Source of the DNA: Vibrio sp. DW001
GTDB taxonomy: Bacteria; Pseudomonadota; Gammaproteobacteria; Enterobacterales; Vibrionaceae
NCBI RefSeq assembly: GCF_029016285.1
Contig: NZ_CP091976.1
Coordinates: 620,001 to 684,000 of the forward strand
Direction of reading: 5' to 3'
Length of the DNA: 64,000 nt
Part shown: positions 35,987 to 44,436 of the stretch, piece by piece
Position numbering within the stretch: the stretch's first letter is position 1
Layout: each line of letters begins with the position of its first letter
Made by a program: the position numbers and the translations under genes
The notes under the pieces: model-generated
Told to the model about the DNA's origin: nothing
Database searches by the model: none
The model's input: only the letters and a program-made list of their open reading frames with translations

Positions 35987-36210
35987 ATCCCTGCTAAATT
36001 GTCCCGTAATTGCGAATGCAAGACATCTTGCGGAATATGCATATCAATCACCCATGATGTTGCTAATGTGTTAATTAGTTGACAATAACGTCTAACTTTC
36101 TATTCTTACATATAAAAAATAAATAATTGGATAGTTGGATCTTTCACTTTCGACCAAGACGAAACTCTTAAATGTCACATTTACTAGCAACAAGAAAGAA
36201 GGACCTAGGT

Positions 36211-38163
36211 ATGATAAAAAATGTCGTTACACTCATTGCAATAGCGGTTTCTGCTAATGCAATGGCGATTGATTCAAAGCCAGCGACTCAATCGACGATA
36301 GAGGCGAATAACAACGTTCTCAATGCTCTCCCCTTTGGCGACAAAAAGGACTTTGACGACGCTCAACGCGGTTTGATTACAACACAAGACGTTGTCACCG
36401 TTAAAAATGAAAAGGGCGACGTTGTATGGGATTTAGAATCTTATAAAAAGTATATTTCATTAGATAAGGAATCCCCTGCCAGCGTCAATCCTAGCCTTTG
36501 GCGCAACGCGCAATTAAATATGATCAATGGACTGTTTAAGGTTACCGACGGCATTTATCAAGTACGTGGTTACGACTTGTCTAACGTTACCTTTATCGAA
36601 GGTAAAACGGGTTGGATCGTTTTTGATCCGCTTATATCTCAAGAAGTAGCAAAAGCTGCATTGGATTTCGTCAATCAAGAATTGGGTGAACGCCCAGTTA
36701 AGGCCGTTATCTACAGCCATAGTCATCTTGATCATTTTGGTGGTGTTCGTGGCTTAGTTGATGAAAAAGATGTTATTTCGGGTAAGGTCGAAATTATTGC
36801 TTCGCAAGGATTTACAGAACACGCCGTATCAGAAAATGTTATCGCAGGTAACGCCATGGGGCGTCGTGCCATTTATATGTACGGTGCATTACTACCACGT
36901 AATGAATTTGGTGGCGTTAATGGTGGGCTTGGACAAACAACGTCCACCGGTGTCGCTACGTTAATTGGACCAACCGACTTTATTGACAAAACAGGTGACG
37001 AGCGCACGGTAGACGGCGTTAAAATGGTATTCCAATATACACCAGGAACCGAAGCCCCAACAGAGATGAACACTTGGTTTCCAGAGAAAAAAGCCCTTTG
37101 GATGGCAGAAAACACCACCAATACAATGCATAACATCTTAACACTTCGCGGTGCTCAAGTGAGAGATGCACTAAAATGGTCTAGTTACTTAAATGAAACC
37201 ATTGAGTTATGGGGTAACGAAGTAGAGGTTAAGTTTCAAAGCCACCACTGGCCACTTTGGGGCCAGAAAGACATCAATAGTTATTTTAAGAAACAACGTG
37301 ATATCTACAAGTACACCCATGACCAGTCTGTTCGATTGATGAACCAAGGCTACACGGGTGAAGAGATTTCAGAAATCATCCAACTACCTAAGTCACTAGA
37401 AGACAACTGGGCCACACGTGGTTATTACGGCACATTGCGTCATAACAGCCGCGCAGTCTATCAACGCTATATGGGTTGGTATACGGGTAATCCTTCCGAC
37501 TTGAACAACCTACCGCCAACCAATGCTGCTATTAAATACGTTGAATATATGGGCGGAGAGAAAGCCATACTAGACAAAGCTAGAGAGGATTTTGCCAAAG
37601 GTAATTACCGTTGGGTTGCGGAGGTTCTTAAACATGTGGTATTTGCTAACCCAAACACCAAAGGAAAAGAGCTATTGGCTGATACTTACGAGCAGCTAGG
37701 TTACCAATCAGAATCTGGGCCATGGCGTTCTGTGTACCTACAAGGTGCCTACGAACTGCGTAACGGCACGCCAGAAACCGGCGGGTTAACAACAGCGTCG
37801 CCGGATATCATCCGAAACATGCCTCCAGAGATGCTATTCGACTATCTATCCGTTCGAATCCTTCCAGAAAAAGCCGAAGGTATGAACTTCTCAATGAACA
37901 TCGATTTCACTGATTTAGATGAGCAATACACACTAACCATCGAGAACTCCGTGTTGAACTACTCTAAGATACTCATTGACGATCCTAGTGTCAGCTTGAA
38001 AATCTCAAAGGCCGTTCTAGATGATGTGCAAATAGGTAGTATTACGCTTGAGAAAGCAATTGCCGACGGTGATCTTGTCATCGATGGTGACGCAAGCAAG
38101 TTTAAAGACTTTATTGGTATGCTGGACCAATTCAAGTTCTGGTTCAATATTGTCACACCGTAA
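36211..38163 (+). CDS. Secreted alkyl/aryl-sulfatase (SdsA1/BDS1-type metallo-beta-lactamase fold)
   Basis: The ATG at 36211 is preceded by GAAGGA and gives a clean signal peptide (MIKNVVTLIAIAVSANAMA). The zinc motif IYSHSHLDHFGGVRG lies near residue 169, followed by EIIASQGFTEHAVSEN, HNILTLRGAQVRDALKW and the dimerisation region. A C-terminal SCP2-like domain (about residues 530-650) ends the protein. This is the domain order of SdsA1 and BDS1, which hydrolyse primary alkyl sulfates such as SDS to alcohol and sulfate. It would act in the periplasm. Confidence 0.9.
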   Translation: MIKNVVTLIAIAVSANAMAIDSKPATQSTIEANNNVLNALPFGDKKDFDDAQRGLITTQDVVTVKNEKGDVVWDLESYKKYISLDKESPASVNPSLWRNAQLNMINGLFKVTDGIYQVRGYDLSNVTFIEGKTGWIVFDPLISQEVAKAALDFVNQELGERPVKAVIYSHSHLDHFGGVRGLVDEKDVISGKVEIIASQGFTEHAVSENVIAGNAMGRRAIYMYGALLPRNEFGGVNGGLGQTTSTGVATLIGPTDFIDKTGDERTVDGVKMVFQYTPGTEAPTEMNTWFPEKKALWMAENTTNTMHNILTLRGAQVRDALKWSSYLNETIELWGNEVEVKFQSHHWPLWGQKDINSYFKKQRDIYKYTHDQSVRLMNQGYTGEEISEIIQLPKSLEDNWATRGYYGTLRHNSRAVYQRYMGWYTGNPSDLNNLPPTNAAIKYVEYMGGEKAILDKAREDFAKGNYRWVAEVLKHVVFANPNTKGKELLADTYEQLGYQSESGPWRSVYLQGAYELRNGTPETGGLTTASPDIIRNMPPEMLFDYLSVRILPEKAEGMNFSMNIDFTDLDEQYTLTIENSVLNYSKILIDDPSVSLKISKAVLDDVQIGSITLEKAIADGDLVIDGDASKFKDFIGMLDQFKFWFNIVTP

Positions 38164-38173
38164 GGCCTCAGAT

Positions 38174-38632
38174 ATGAAAGTATTAACGCAAATATTATTG
38201 ATACTTTCTGTTCTAGGAGCAAGCCCTAGTTGGGCTTGCTCTTACGATGGTCAGTTTATTAATCCATTTACTGAGAGCTATCCTGGCTCTCTAGATGTGG
38301 TTATTGCGACACAAAAAGCGTTAGCAAATAATCAAATAGTTAAACCAAAAAATGTCGAAGGCGCACAGGGTCTACAACGCGCAGTTTGGTGGCTAAAGCT
38401 GTTTGTTAAAAATAATCAGGAAGTACTACCTGAAGAAGGGTATATCTATTTAGCGGATAGCCATTTATGGAGCAAGTTCACCAAAATGGGCAAGGTAGAA
38501 GTACATGCATTAGCTCCGCAAGACAATAAGCACGTCTTGGTGATTTCTGAGTATGCACTAAGTAACCTAATCTCGAAAAATATCTCTTATGAACAATCTC
38601 AACAACTAGGATTGGTTGAGCTTAACTATTAA
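38174..38632 (+). CDS. Secreted hypothetical protein downstream of the alkylsulfatase
   Basis: The real start is ATG 38174, eleven bases after the sulfatase stop; the earlier frame is only overlap with that gene. A signal peptide MKVLTQILLILSVLGASPSWA is followed by a mature protein starting CSYDGQFINPF, so Cys is the first mature residue (not a standard lipobox). About 130 mature residues with IYLADSHLWSKFTKMGKVEVHALAPQDNKHV. I do not recognise the family. Co-transcription with the sulfatase is likely. Confidence 0.7.
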   Translation: MKVLTQILLILSVLGASPSWACSYDGQFINPFTESYPGSLDVVIATQKALANNQIVKPKNVEGAQGLQRAVWWLKLFVKNNQEVLPEEGYIYLADSHLWSKFTKMGKVEVHALAPQDNKHVLVISEYALSNLISKNISYEQSQQLGLVELNY

Positions 38633-38649
38633 GCGGTCGATCCAACACA

Positions 38650-38683
38650 AAACAGGCTCACTTAAAAGTCAATGAGCCTGTTT
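38650..38683. terminator. Terminator after the sulfatase operon
   Basis: AAACAGGCTCA (38650-38660) and TGAGCCTGTTT (38673-38683) form a perfect 11-bp stem between the convergent hypothetical and VOC genes. Confidence 0.78.
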
Positions 38684-38689
38684 ACTATT

Positions 38690-39124
38690 CTATTGCCCTA
38701 CGAGATTTGGTTCATGCATCACGTGCAACTTATTGCCATCTAAATCACGACAATACGCTCCAAAATAATCTGGTCGGTAGCGATACCCCGGAGCCCCTTC
38801 ATCTGTGCCGCCGAAAGCTAACGCGACACGATGGAACTCTTCTACCATTTCATTAGTGGCCGCTTTAAAGGTAACTTGTGTACCATTCCCGCTCGTTGCG
38901 GTATGTTTATTAAACGGTATCAATATCCAAAAGCAGCTTGGTCCGCCTTCTGGCCCGTAACCAATTTCATCATCTTCTTCCATGGTACGTACCATATTAA
39001 GAGTCGCTAAAAGTCGGTCATAAAAAATACCCGCTTTAGTAAGGTCGTTGGAACCAAGAGTGATACCTAGTAGCATGGAAGGTTTGTCCTGAAATATGTG
39101 TTGAATGTCAGTGTATCTGACCAT
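38690..39124 (-). CDS. VOC-family (glyoxalase-like) protein
   Basis: The family pattern is clear: GITLGSNDLTKAGIFYDRLLATLN at the N-terminus and FGAYCRDLDGNKLHVMHEP at the C-terminus, a single betaalphabetabetabeta repeat pair of a small glyoxalase/dioxygenase-superfamily protein. ATG 39076 (LLGITLGSND) may be the true start, since members of this group begin there. A function is not predictable; metal-binding His positions are not all visible. It stands alone. Confidence 0.8.
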   Translation of the reverse strand: MVRYTDIQHIFQDKPSMLLGITLGSNDLTKAGIFYDRLLATLNMVRTMEEDDEIGYGPEGGPSCFWILIPFNKHTATSGNGTQVTFKAATNEMVEEFHRVALAFGGTDEGAPGYRYRPDYFGAYCRDLDGNKLHVMHEPNLVGQ

Positions 39125-39241
39125 GGTTTAGTCAAACCATCAATGATGGACTGCAAACTAGGGGAATTGGCTGAAAGCTTCCCCATATCAAAGCTTGTAT
39201 TCCTGCCCGAGCTATTCTTTACCGATACGAAAAACGAAAAT

Positions 39242-39808
39242 TTATGGTTGTAGTTCTAACCTTTTTAATTCACCTAATCTATTCTCATAAACATTAATCA
39301 AATATTCACTTAGCAGTACCTGAGACGTATCGCCTTTTCCTTTATATTCTTCCTTCGATTTGTTCAAGTACTCTAGCTGTTCTTTAAGTTCTTTAACACT
39401 CAATTCCGCAAAGGCTGAATCTGCGTCCAATGCAACTAAACGTTCTCGCTCCATTTCGTTCGCGATTTGCTCTTTAGTAGGAGCATACAATGCGCACTCT
39501 TCATCAATAAAACCGTCACTACCAATCACACTGTTTCGTTCTGTGGATAAACAAAAACCGTTGTTGTCAAACTTCGTACATTCCCACAAGTAACCATTGT
39601 AGGGCAGATATTTTGCCTCTCTATTTCTATTCTTATCAAACTGACAAGCGCATGGGATACACCAATCATTATCTATTTCACCGAATTTATCTTTTATAAA
39701 CATCTGTTGCACCCCCCGATAACGTACTTTTTCAGAGGCGTAGGAGGTACTTGGCAATAAAACGCTAACAAAAAGAAAGCCACATAGCAGCCATTTATGA
39801 ATGAACAC
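39242..39808 (-). CDS. Secreted Cys-containing hypothetical protein with coiled-coil tail
   Basis: A signal peptide (LLCGFLFVSVLLPSTSYA) is followed by a Cys-rich part (DNDWCIPCACQFDKN, WECTKFDNNGFC, EECALYAP) and then a charged helical C-terminal region with LSVKELKEQLEYLNKSKEEYKGK that looks like coiled coil. About 165 mature residues. I recognise no family. It sits between unrelated genes, with a 110-base gap to the next secreted protein on the same strand. Confidence 0.6.
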   Translation of the reverse strand: MFIHKWLLCGFLFVSVLLPSTSYASEKVRYRGVQQMFIKDKFGEIDNDWCIPCACQFDKNRNREAKYLPYNGYLWECTKFDNNGFCLSTERNSVIGSDGFIDEECALYAPTKEQIANEMERERLVALDADSAFAELSVKELKEQLEYLNKSKEEYKGKGDTSQVLLSEYLINVYENRLGELKRLELQP

Positions 39809-39919
39809 AATTAACCTTTATTTTAATATGGTTATAAGAGAACTCTACACTTTTAGTACAATAAAATGAAGACCCTCGTTAGATTGCTGTCAGCTTAACG
39901 ACATTGTGTCGCATTTTCT

Positions 39920-40378
39920 CTATTGATTACCTACGTTCACAATTGCCTCTTCACTGCGATCGTCGATTTTTTTTATTGTCACAACAAAATCACTGGTAAA
40001 GGAGCTAGCTGAGACAGCAATATCTATCCAAACGCTATCCCAAACTACCCTTATCTCGGTACCGTCATTGCTTTCTTGAAAAACCAACCCCTCACCATCT
40101 ATAGCCGAATAGGTAACACCACTGATAGACTCAATGTTCACCTGAAAATGATCGCCTAAAAAGCCCAATAATCGGTAGTGTGTCTGATGCTCTCCACCCA
40201 CCATACCAGACAATATAAGATCGCTAGTCGACTCATCAAGATGAATATAGAAATAATCTCGACTTACGACCTCAACATGACGTAGCAAATAGTCGTGGTC
40301 ACTTTGGGCATATGTATGCGAAGTTAGACAGGCAGAAAAAAGCAGTAGAACAATCGAAAACTTATGGTTTTTTTTCAT
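39920..40378 (-). CDS. Secreted hypothetical protein
   Basis: A signal peptide (MKKNHKFSIVLLLFSACLTSHTYA) precedes a mature domain of about 128 residues with alternating hydrophobic and polar segments (YLLRHVEVVSRDYFYIHLDE, FTSDFVVTIKKID), suggesting a beta-sandwich. No Cys in the mature part. The pattern resembles small periplasmic beta-sandwich proteins but I cannot name a family. Confidence 0.6.
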   Translation of the reverse strand: MKKNHKFSIVLLLFSACLTSHTYAQSDHDYLLRHVEVVSRDYFYIHLDESTSDLILSGMVGGEHQTHYRLLGFLGDHFQVNIESISGVTYSAIDGEGLVFQESNDGTEIRVVWDSVWIDIAVSASSFTSDFVVTIKKIDDRSEEAIVNVGNQ

Positions 40379-40466
40379 GGCGATGCTTTTCTTGAAAGGG
40401 CCGGATAAGCAAGCATAGTTCGCTGATGGCTTATCTTATTTGATTAGGCGCATTATTTTGCCATGT

Positions 40467-40742
40467 TTAGCGACGCAGACAGGATGTACATCCTCGACAT
40501 GCAGAACGAGAACTCGCGTCTAATCGGCCTCGCTGCACTTTACAGTAAGCGTTTCTTAGTACGCGACGGGCTGCAAACCAGTCCTCTGGTTTTTCTAGGA
40601 GCAAGTAACCATTAAAGCGCTTAATCACTTGCATACCATATTCCTCTATAAACCGCCGGTCAAAGTCGATCTCAAAATAGGTTAGCGCTTGCTCGATAGA
40701 GGTAAAACTCGAGATGGTTTGTTGAATATCGGTCAGCTTCAT
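40467..40742 (-). CDS. NifW-like (nitrogenase-stabilizing/protective) family protein
   Basis: The order of conserved features matches NifW: an early ISSFTSIEQALTYFEIDFDRRFI (cf. the NifW 'SAEDFF..FFGVPYDP' block), then VIKRFNGYL (cf. 'HILQRFHDYL'), then a helix ending RVLRNAYCKVQRG. At 91 residues the length fits. Known NifW binds nitrogenase MoFe protein, but there are no nif genes in the window, so this is an orphan or a paralogue with another role. The last 15 residues, with CRGCTSCLRR, are an unusual Cys-rich tail. Confidence 0.6.
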   Translation of the reverse strand: MKLTDIQQTISSFTSIEQALTYFEIDFDRRFIEEYGMQVIKRFNGYLLLEKPEDWFAARRVLRNAYCKVQRGRLDASSRSACRGCTSCLRR

Positions 40743-40842
40743 AATAAATTTTCATTCGAACATGGTCGCTAGGGTATCCACACATTTTAACGCAATCATT
40801 CAAATAGTTGCCAAGATAAACAAACGCATCATTGTCAAACCG

Positions 40843-41364
40843 TTATAACTTTTCAATATAAAGGATCACTTCGCCGACATGAAAGCCCCATTTAGACATA
40901 TCCGTCTTATTGAACAACCGCTTTTCATCAATCATAAACATCCAGTCGTCTAAAGTAACTTCATAGATCGTGCCATCCACAGGGATCTCTAATTCGTATT
41001 CCCAGTAGAGAGCCGACCCTTCCGTTTTGCCATTCGCAATACCGACCACATCACCTGCTGTACCTTGATATTCATTATCTCCAAGTTTTTTCAGTTGCCA
41101 AATACGCGTCGACGTCTCACCATCATCAAACTCAAACCACTCCTTTATTTCCCCTTCATCTCCCTGCCATGACGCGAGAAGTTTAACGTTGAAACGGCGC
41201 AATAGGTTTCCCGAACGATCTAGCACCATGCCATAGGCTTTAAGCTCTCCATCAAAAAATTGTTCTAACTTCAGCTCTGGAGTGGTGTTTTTGTGTTCCT
41301 CTAAACTGGCACTGCCACATGCAGTAAGTAACAGTACGAGAGAAAAAATGGTCAATATCTTCAT
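40843..41364 (-). CDS. DUF3833 family lipoprotein
   Basis: A lipoprotein signal peptide (SLVLLLTACGSASLEEH, lipobox LTAC with modified Cys17) places it in the membrane facing the periplasm. The remainder has FFDGELKAYGMVLDRSGNLLRRFNVKL and WEYELEIPVDGTIYEVTLDDWMFMID, the pattern of DUF3833. Function unknown. It overlaps the chalcone-isomerase-like gene by 4 bases and is the last gene of the RpoE-ChrR operon. Confidence 0.82.
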   Translation of the reverse strand: MKILTIFSLVLLLTACGSASLEEHKNTTPELKLEQFFDGELKAYGMVLDRSGNLLRRFNVKLLASWQGDEGEIKEWFEFDDGETSTRIWQLKKLGDNEYQGTAGDVVGIANGKTEGSALYWEYELEIPVDGTIYEVTLDDWMFMIDEKRLFNKTDMSKWGFHVGEVILYIEKL

Positions 41365-41882
41365 TGATTAAGCCCCAATAATTGTTGACGTAGTTTAGGC
41401 TCTGACGTGTTCTCCGATAACCAAATTGAAAGAAAAGCATCCCCAAAATCTTGGCTCTCTATCACACCTATCGGTGCATCATTAAAGAAGAACTGACTCT
41501 GGCCATCTTTTTGCACGCGAATAGTAATGGTATTGCCTGGTTCCACATCTGGCCAAATTCGTTCAAGTGGCGCGGCCCATTTGTCTATGTTGCTCTGTCG
41601 ATAACCTAAATGTTGCCATTGGTCGATAGTCGCATCGATAAGTGCCCGCTTACTTATTGATTTAAAGTATTCAATCTTAAGCGCTTTTTCATTTTCACCT
41701 TTTGCTAGAATCACCATCATCGCATTGTCTTTTTCCTGTTCTACATCCCGGTAAAACTCCGCTTGATAAATGGTCCAGAACAGGTAAGTCATTTCACCTT
41801 CACCTACTTTATTTAAATGGCTAATAGGAGAGGCCGTTACGCTAGCCGTCAGCAGTAGCAATATTAGAGTCCATATTTTCAT
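41361..41882 (-). CDS. Chalcone-isomerase-like domain protein (periplasmic)
   Basis: A signal peptide (IWTLILLLLTASVTASP) is followed by a 150-residue domain with KVGEGEMTYLFWTIYQAEFYRD, LKIEYFKSISKRALIDATIDQWQHLG and AFLSIWLSENTSEPKLRQQLLG. This is the pattern of bacterial chalcone-isomerase-like proteins, a fold that in other branches binds fatty acids; enzymatic activity is not established for bacterial members. It sits between the DUF2878 membrane protein and the DUF3833 lipoprotein. Confidence 0.82.
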   Translation of the reverse strand: MKIWTLILLLLTASVTASPISHLNKVGEGEMTYLFWTIYQAEFYRDVEQEKDNAMMVILAKGENEKALKIEYFKSISKRALIDATIDQWQHLGYRQSNIDKWAAPLERIWPDVEPGNTITIRVQKDGQSQFFFNDAPIGVIESQDFGDAFLSIWLSENTSEPKLRQQLLGLNQ

Positions 41883-41885
41883 ACA

Positions 41886-42395
41886 TCACCTCAAAACATG
41901 TGCTTTGGCCGGTTGATTTACATAGCGTTTAAGAATGACAAACACCGGTAAAAGAAGCGTCCAAACCAATATTAACGAAAGAACAACACTGCTCGTTGGC
42001 AACAAAGGAACCAAAACACCCGTCTTTATGCCTCCCCAGTAGCTACTCGCGCCGCCAATAGCACCCACCAACATAAGCATTGGAATCGAACGGTTATCTA
42101 ACCAACGTAAGCTATGGTTCAAGCTAATAATGAACATTATCCATAGCAGCAATAACCAGATAGGAAAAAAGCTGTCACCAGCGCTAAATACACCGAGTTC
42201 TAACTGAAATTTATCGGCAATCAATCCGATAGGAACCAGCATTAGTAATCTAAGATCTTTGATGCGTGTTGGTGATAATGCAAAATGAAGGATAAGCAAT
42301 AATGGCATTATCTGATTGGCGTATTCGGTAAAAAAAGCCGCACATAGCCAACTGGCTTGGAATAAAAAAAGATTAATAATCCAAAACAATTTCAT
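41886..42395 (-). CDS. DUF2878 family membrane protein
   Basis: The start at 42395 has AGAGGAAAAAGTG before the ATG; the upstream ATG (42428) lies further inside the CFA gene. The protein is almost all membrane: about five hydrophobic segments such as IMPLLLILHFAL, LRLLMLVPIGLIADKFQLELGVF and SSVVLSLILVWTLLLPVFVIL. DUF2878 proteins of this kind recur beside cyclopropane synthase and chalcone-isomerase-like genes. Function unknown. Confidence 0.75.
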   Translation of the reverse strand: MKLFWIINLFLFQASWLCAAFFTEYANQIMPLLLILHFALSPTRIKDLRLLMLVPIGLIADKFQLELGVFSAGDSFFPIWLLLLWIMFIISLNHSLRWLDNRSIPMLMLVGAIGGASSYWGGIKTGVLVPLLPTSSVVLSLILVWTLLLPVFVILKRYVNQPAKAHVLR

Positions 42396-43653
42396 CACTT
42401 TTTCCTCTGAAACGTGGCTTTCTAGCAACCACGTGATGTGTACTTATGACCCTTTGCAAAAAAGCGCCTTCGCAATAGCATAAATAGAACAACCATAAGC
42501 GCTTGAACTCTTCGCTGTAGCCAAGGTCGATTAACTGATCCCATTGTTGTTCAAAAGCTAAACGCCAGTCCGCCAATGTACGTGCATAGTGAAGGCCTAT
42601 ATCATGCATTTCATGCACCACCAAATCGGTATTTTTAGCCATCTGTTCGGTCATGACCGCTACAGAGGGTAGGCATCCACCCGGAAAGATATATTTTTGG
42701 ATAAAGTCGACGCTTTTACGGTAGCTATCGTAGCGACTGTCAGCAATAGTGATGGATTGAACAAGCATTTTTCCATCTGATTTAAGCAGCTCTGAACACT
42801 TGCTGAAGAATGTCGAAAGATACTCGTGTCCTACCGCCTCAAGCATCTCAATTGAAACAAGCTTGTCATACTGCCCCGTGAGTTTGCGATAATCACTTTT
42901 CAACAAAGTAATCTTGTCATCAAGGCCAAGCTGCTGAATTTTATCTGCGGTATATTGATGCTGGGCATCAGAAATAGTGGTAGTGGTAACATGACAATCG
43001 TAGTGTTGAGCCATGTATATCGCCAATCCTCCCCATCCCGTGCCAATTTCTATTACGCTATCGCCCGATTGTAAGTCCAGTCTCTCACAGATGGTCTGCA
43101 TTTTAAGTTGCTGGGCTTGTTCCAATGTGGAGGCCTGTGCATTATAAATTGCGCAGGAATATTGCATTGCAGGATCTAAAAAGCGTGTATAAAGCTCGTT
43201 ACCGAGATCGTAATGAGCCAGGATATTGCGTTTTGAACCTTGCTCAGTGTTGGCATTCTTACGGCTAAGTAAACGATTTTTTAATCGACTAAACCACTGA
43301 ACCTTATTCTCAATCTGGTCTAGCTGTGATTGATTTCTCGCCAAAACTTGAATAACGTTGGTTAACTCTGGGCTCGTCCATTTACCGTCAATGTAGGCCT
43401 CTGCTCCACCAATACTGCCATTGAGTACGACATCTTTATAAAAACTCGGATCATGCACCACAATTTTCCCACTTAATGTGGCCGATCGCTCACCAAAAAT
43501 AAGATGCTCGTCACCCTCGATAATTTCAACACTCGCCTCATCAAGTTTACTTAGTAGAGCAAAAATCAAACGTCGATACTTCCCCATAGCGTCATTGCGG
43601 CTAGTGGCATTCTGGTAGGCTAAAGATTGATCCTGTTTTGCTATTTGTTGCAT
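42373..43653 (-). CDS. Cyclopropane-fatty-acyl-phospholipid synthase family methyltransferase
   Basis: The start at 43653 has GAGG upstream and begins MQQIAKQDQS. It contains an N-terminal lipid-binding part and a SAM-dependent fold with NILAHYDLGNELYTRFLDPAMQYSCAIY, VIEIGTGWGGLAIYMAQHY, LVSIEMLEAVGHEYLSTFF and a C-terminal FIFPGGCLPS-type stretch. It resembles Cfa and its paralogues: it adds a methylene from S-adenosylmethionine to unsaturated fatty acyl chains of membrane phospholipids. A cyclopropane ring protects against singlet oxygen, which fits the RpoE-ChrR setting. Confidence 0.88.
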   Translation of the reverse strand: MQQIAKQDQSLAYQNATSRNDAMGKYRRLIFALLSKLDEASVEIIEGDEHLIFGERSATLSGKIVVHDPSFYKDVVLNGSIGGAEAYIDGKWTSPELTNVIQVLARNQSQLDQIENKVQWFSRLKNRLLSRKNANTEQGSKRNILAHYDLGNELYTRFLDPAMQYSCAIYNAQASTLEQAQQLKMQTICERLDLQSGDSVIEIGTGWGGLAIYMAQHYDCHVTTTTISDAQHQYTADKIQQLGLDDKITLLKSDYRKLTGQYDKLVSIEMLEAVGHEYLSTFFSKCSELLKSDGKMLVQSITIADSRYDSYRKSVDFIQKYIFPGGCLPSVAVMTEQMAKNTDLVVHEMHDIGLHYARTLADWRLAFEQQWDQLIDLGYSEEFKRLWLFYLCYCEGAFLQRVISTHHVVARKPRFRGKSDEIVLDY

Positions 43654-43707
43654 GTAAACCTCACTTGCGAGTCTAAATATTTCCAATATTCACTGAAAAA
43701 CGATTCA

Positions 43708-44436
43708 TTAACTATTTGGGTGCACGACAAAAGGAACTCGTTTCAAAAACAGCTTTAGTGCCTGCCAATAAATACCGCTTACAATCTTCAAGGTCATCAT
43801 CGGAATCGCGCTGATTGTCTTCCATAGCTGTTTTGCACTAAATTCACGTTTAGTTAACGCCAGAGTGGCATCAAACACTTTCCCTTGATTGTGGCTTTCT
43901 ATGTGAACCAAGGTGTTCTTTTCTGGTGGTGATATCTTCCAATGATAATTCATGTCCATCTCCATAAATGGTGAGACATGAAAAGCTTTTTTCACCTTCA
44001 TGTCTCCGGTCATATCCACCAAGTAGTAGTGTCTTTGTCTCCATGGGGTGTTGCTCACTTCCGCTAACATATATTGACACTCGCCCGCTTCTGAATAGCA
44101 AAAGTAGCAGTTAATTGGGCTGAAATAGATCCCCATACATCGGCCTTGTGCCAGTAGAGTAACTCTATTGTTCTCAGACCAATCTCCCCCTAATTGTGTT
44201 ACTTTTTGACTTATACGTTGCTTCAACGTGCCAGGTTCATTTTTTACATAATCTTTTTCATAGAATCGAATTGGGTTATACCAATGTTGACCAAATACTA
44301 GGCTACGGCGTGACAATTCGGCTAACTCATCTAGGTCGACAGCCAGCATGTAAAGTTGATAGCTGAATTCATGTGCTACCTCGCCAAATCGACGATGACG
44401 AACATGTCCCCAATAGATACCACTGTGATCATTCAT
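43708..44436 (-). CDS. DUF1365 family protein
   Basis: The 242-residue protein has the family opening IYWGHVRHRRFGEVAHEFSYQLYMLAVDLDELAEL, then FYEKDYVKNEPGTLKQRI, RCMGIYFSPINCYFCYSEAG, and KAFHVSPFMEMDMNYHWKISPP. Known context: DUF1365 genes sit next to amine-oxidase-like flavoprotein and CFA synthase genes in many bacteria and are thought to act in fatty-acid modification. Its 5' end overlaps the flavoprotein stop by 4 bases. Confidence 0.85.
   Translation of the reverse strand: MNDHSGIYWGHVRHRRFGEVAHEFSYQLYMLAVDLDELAELSRRSLVFGQHWYNPIRFYEKDYVKNEPGTLKQRISQKVTQLGGDWSENNRVTLLAQGRCMGIYFSPINCYFCYSEAGECQYMLAEVSNTPWRQRHYYLVDMTGDMKVKKAFHVSPFMEMDMNYHWKISPPEKNTLVHIESHNQGKVFDATLALTKREFSAKQLWKTISAIPMMTLKIVSGIYWQALKLFLKRVPFVVHPNS

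Noticed and set aside
38048..38173. Upstream extension of the secreted protein frame into the sulfatase gene
   Set aside because: A clear signal peptide starts at ATG 38174, so the longer frame is only an overlap artefact.
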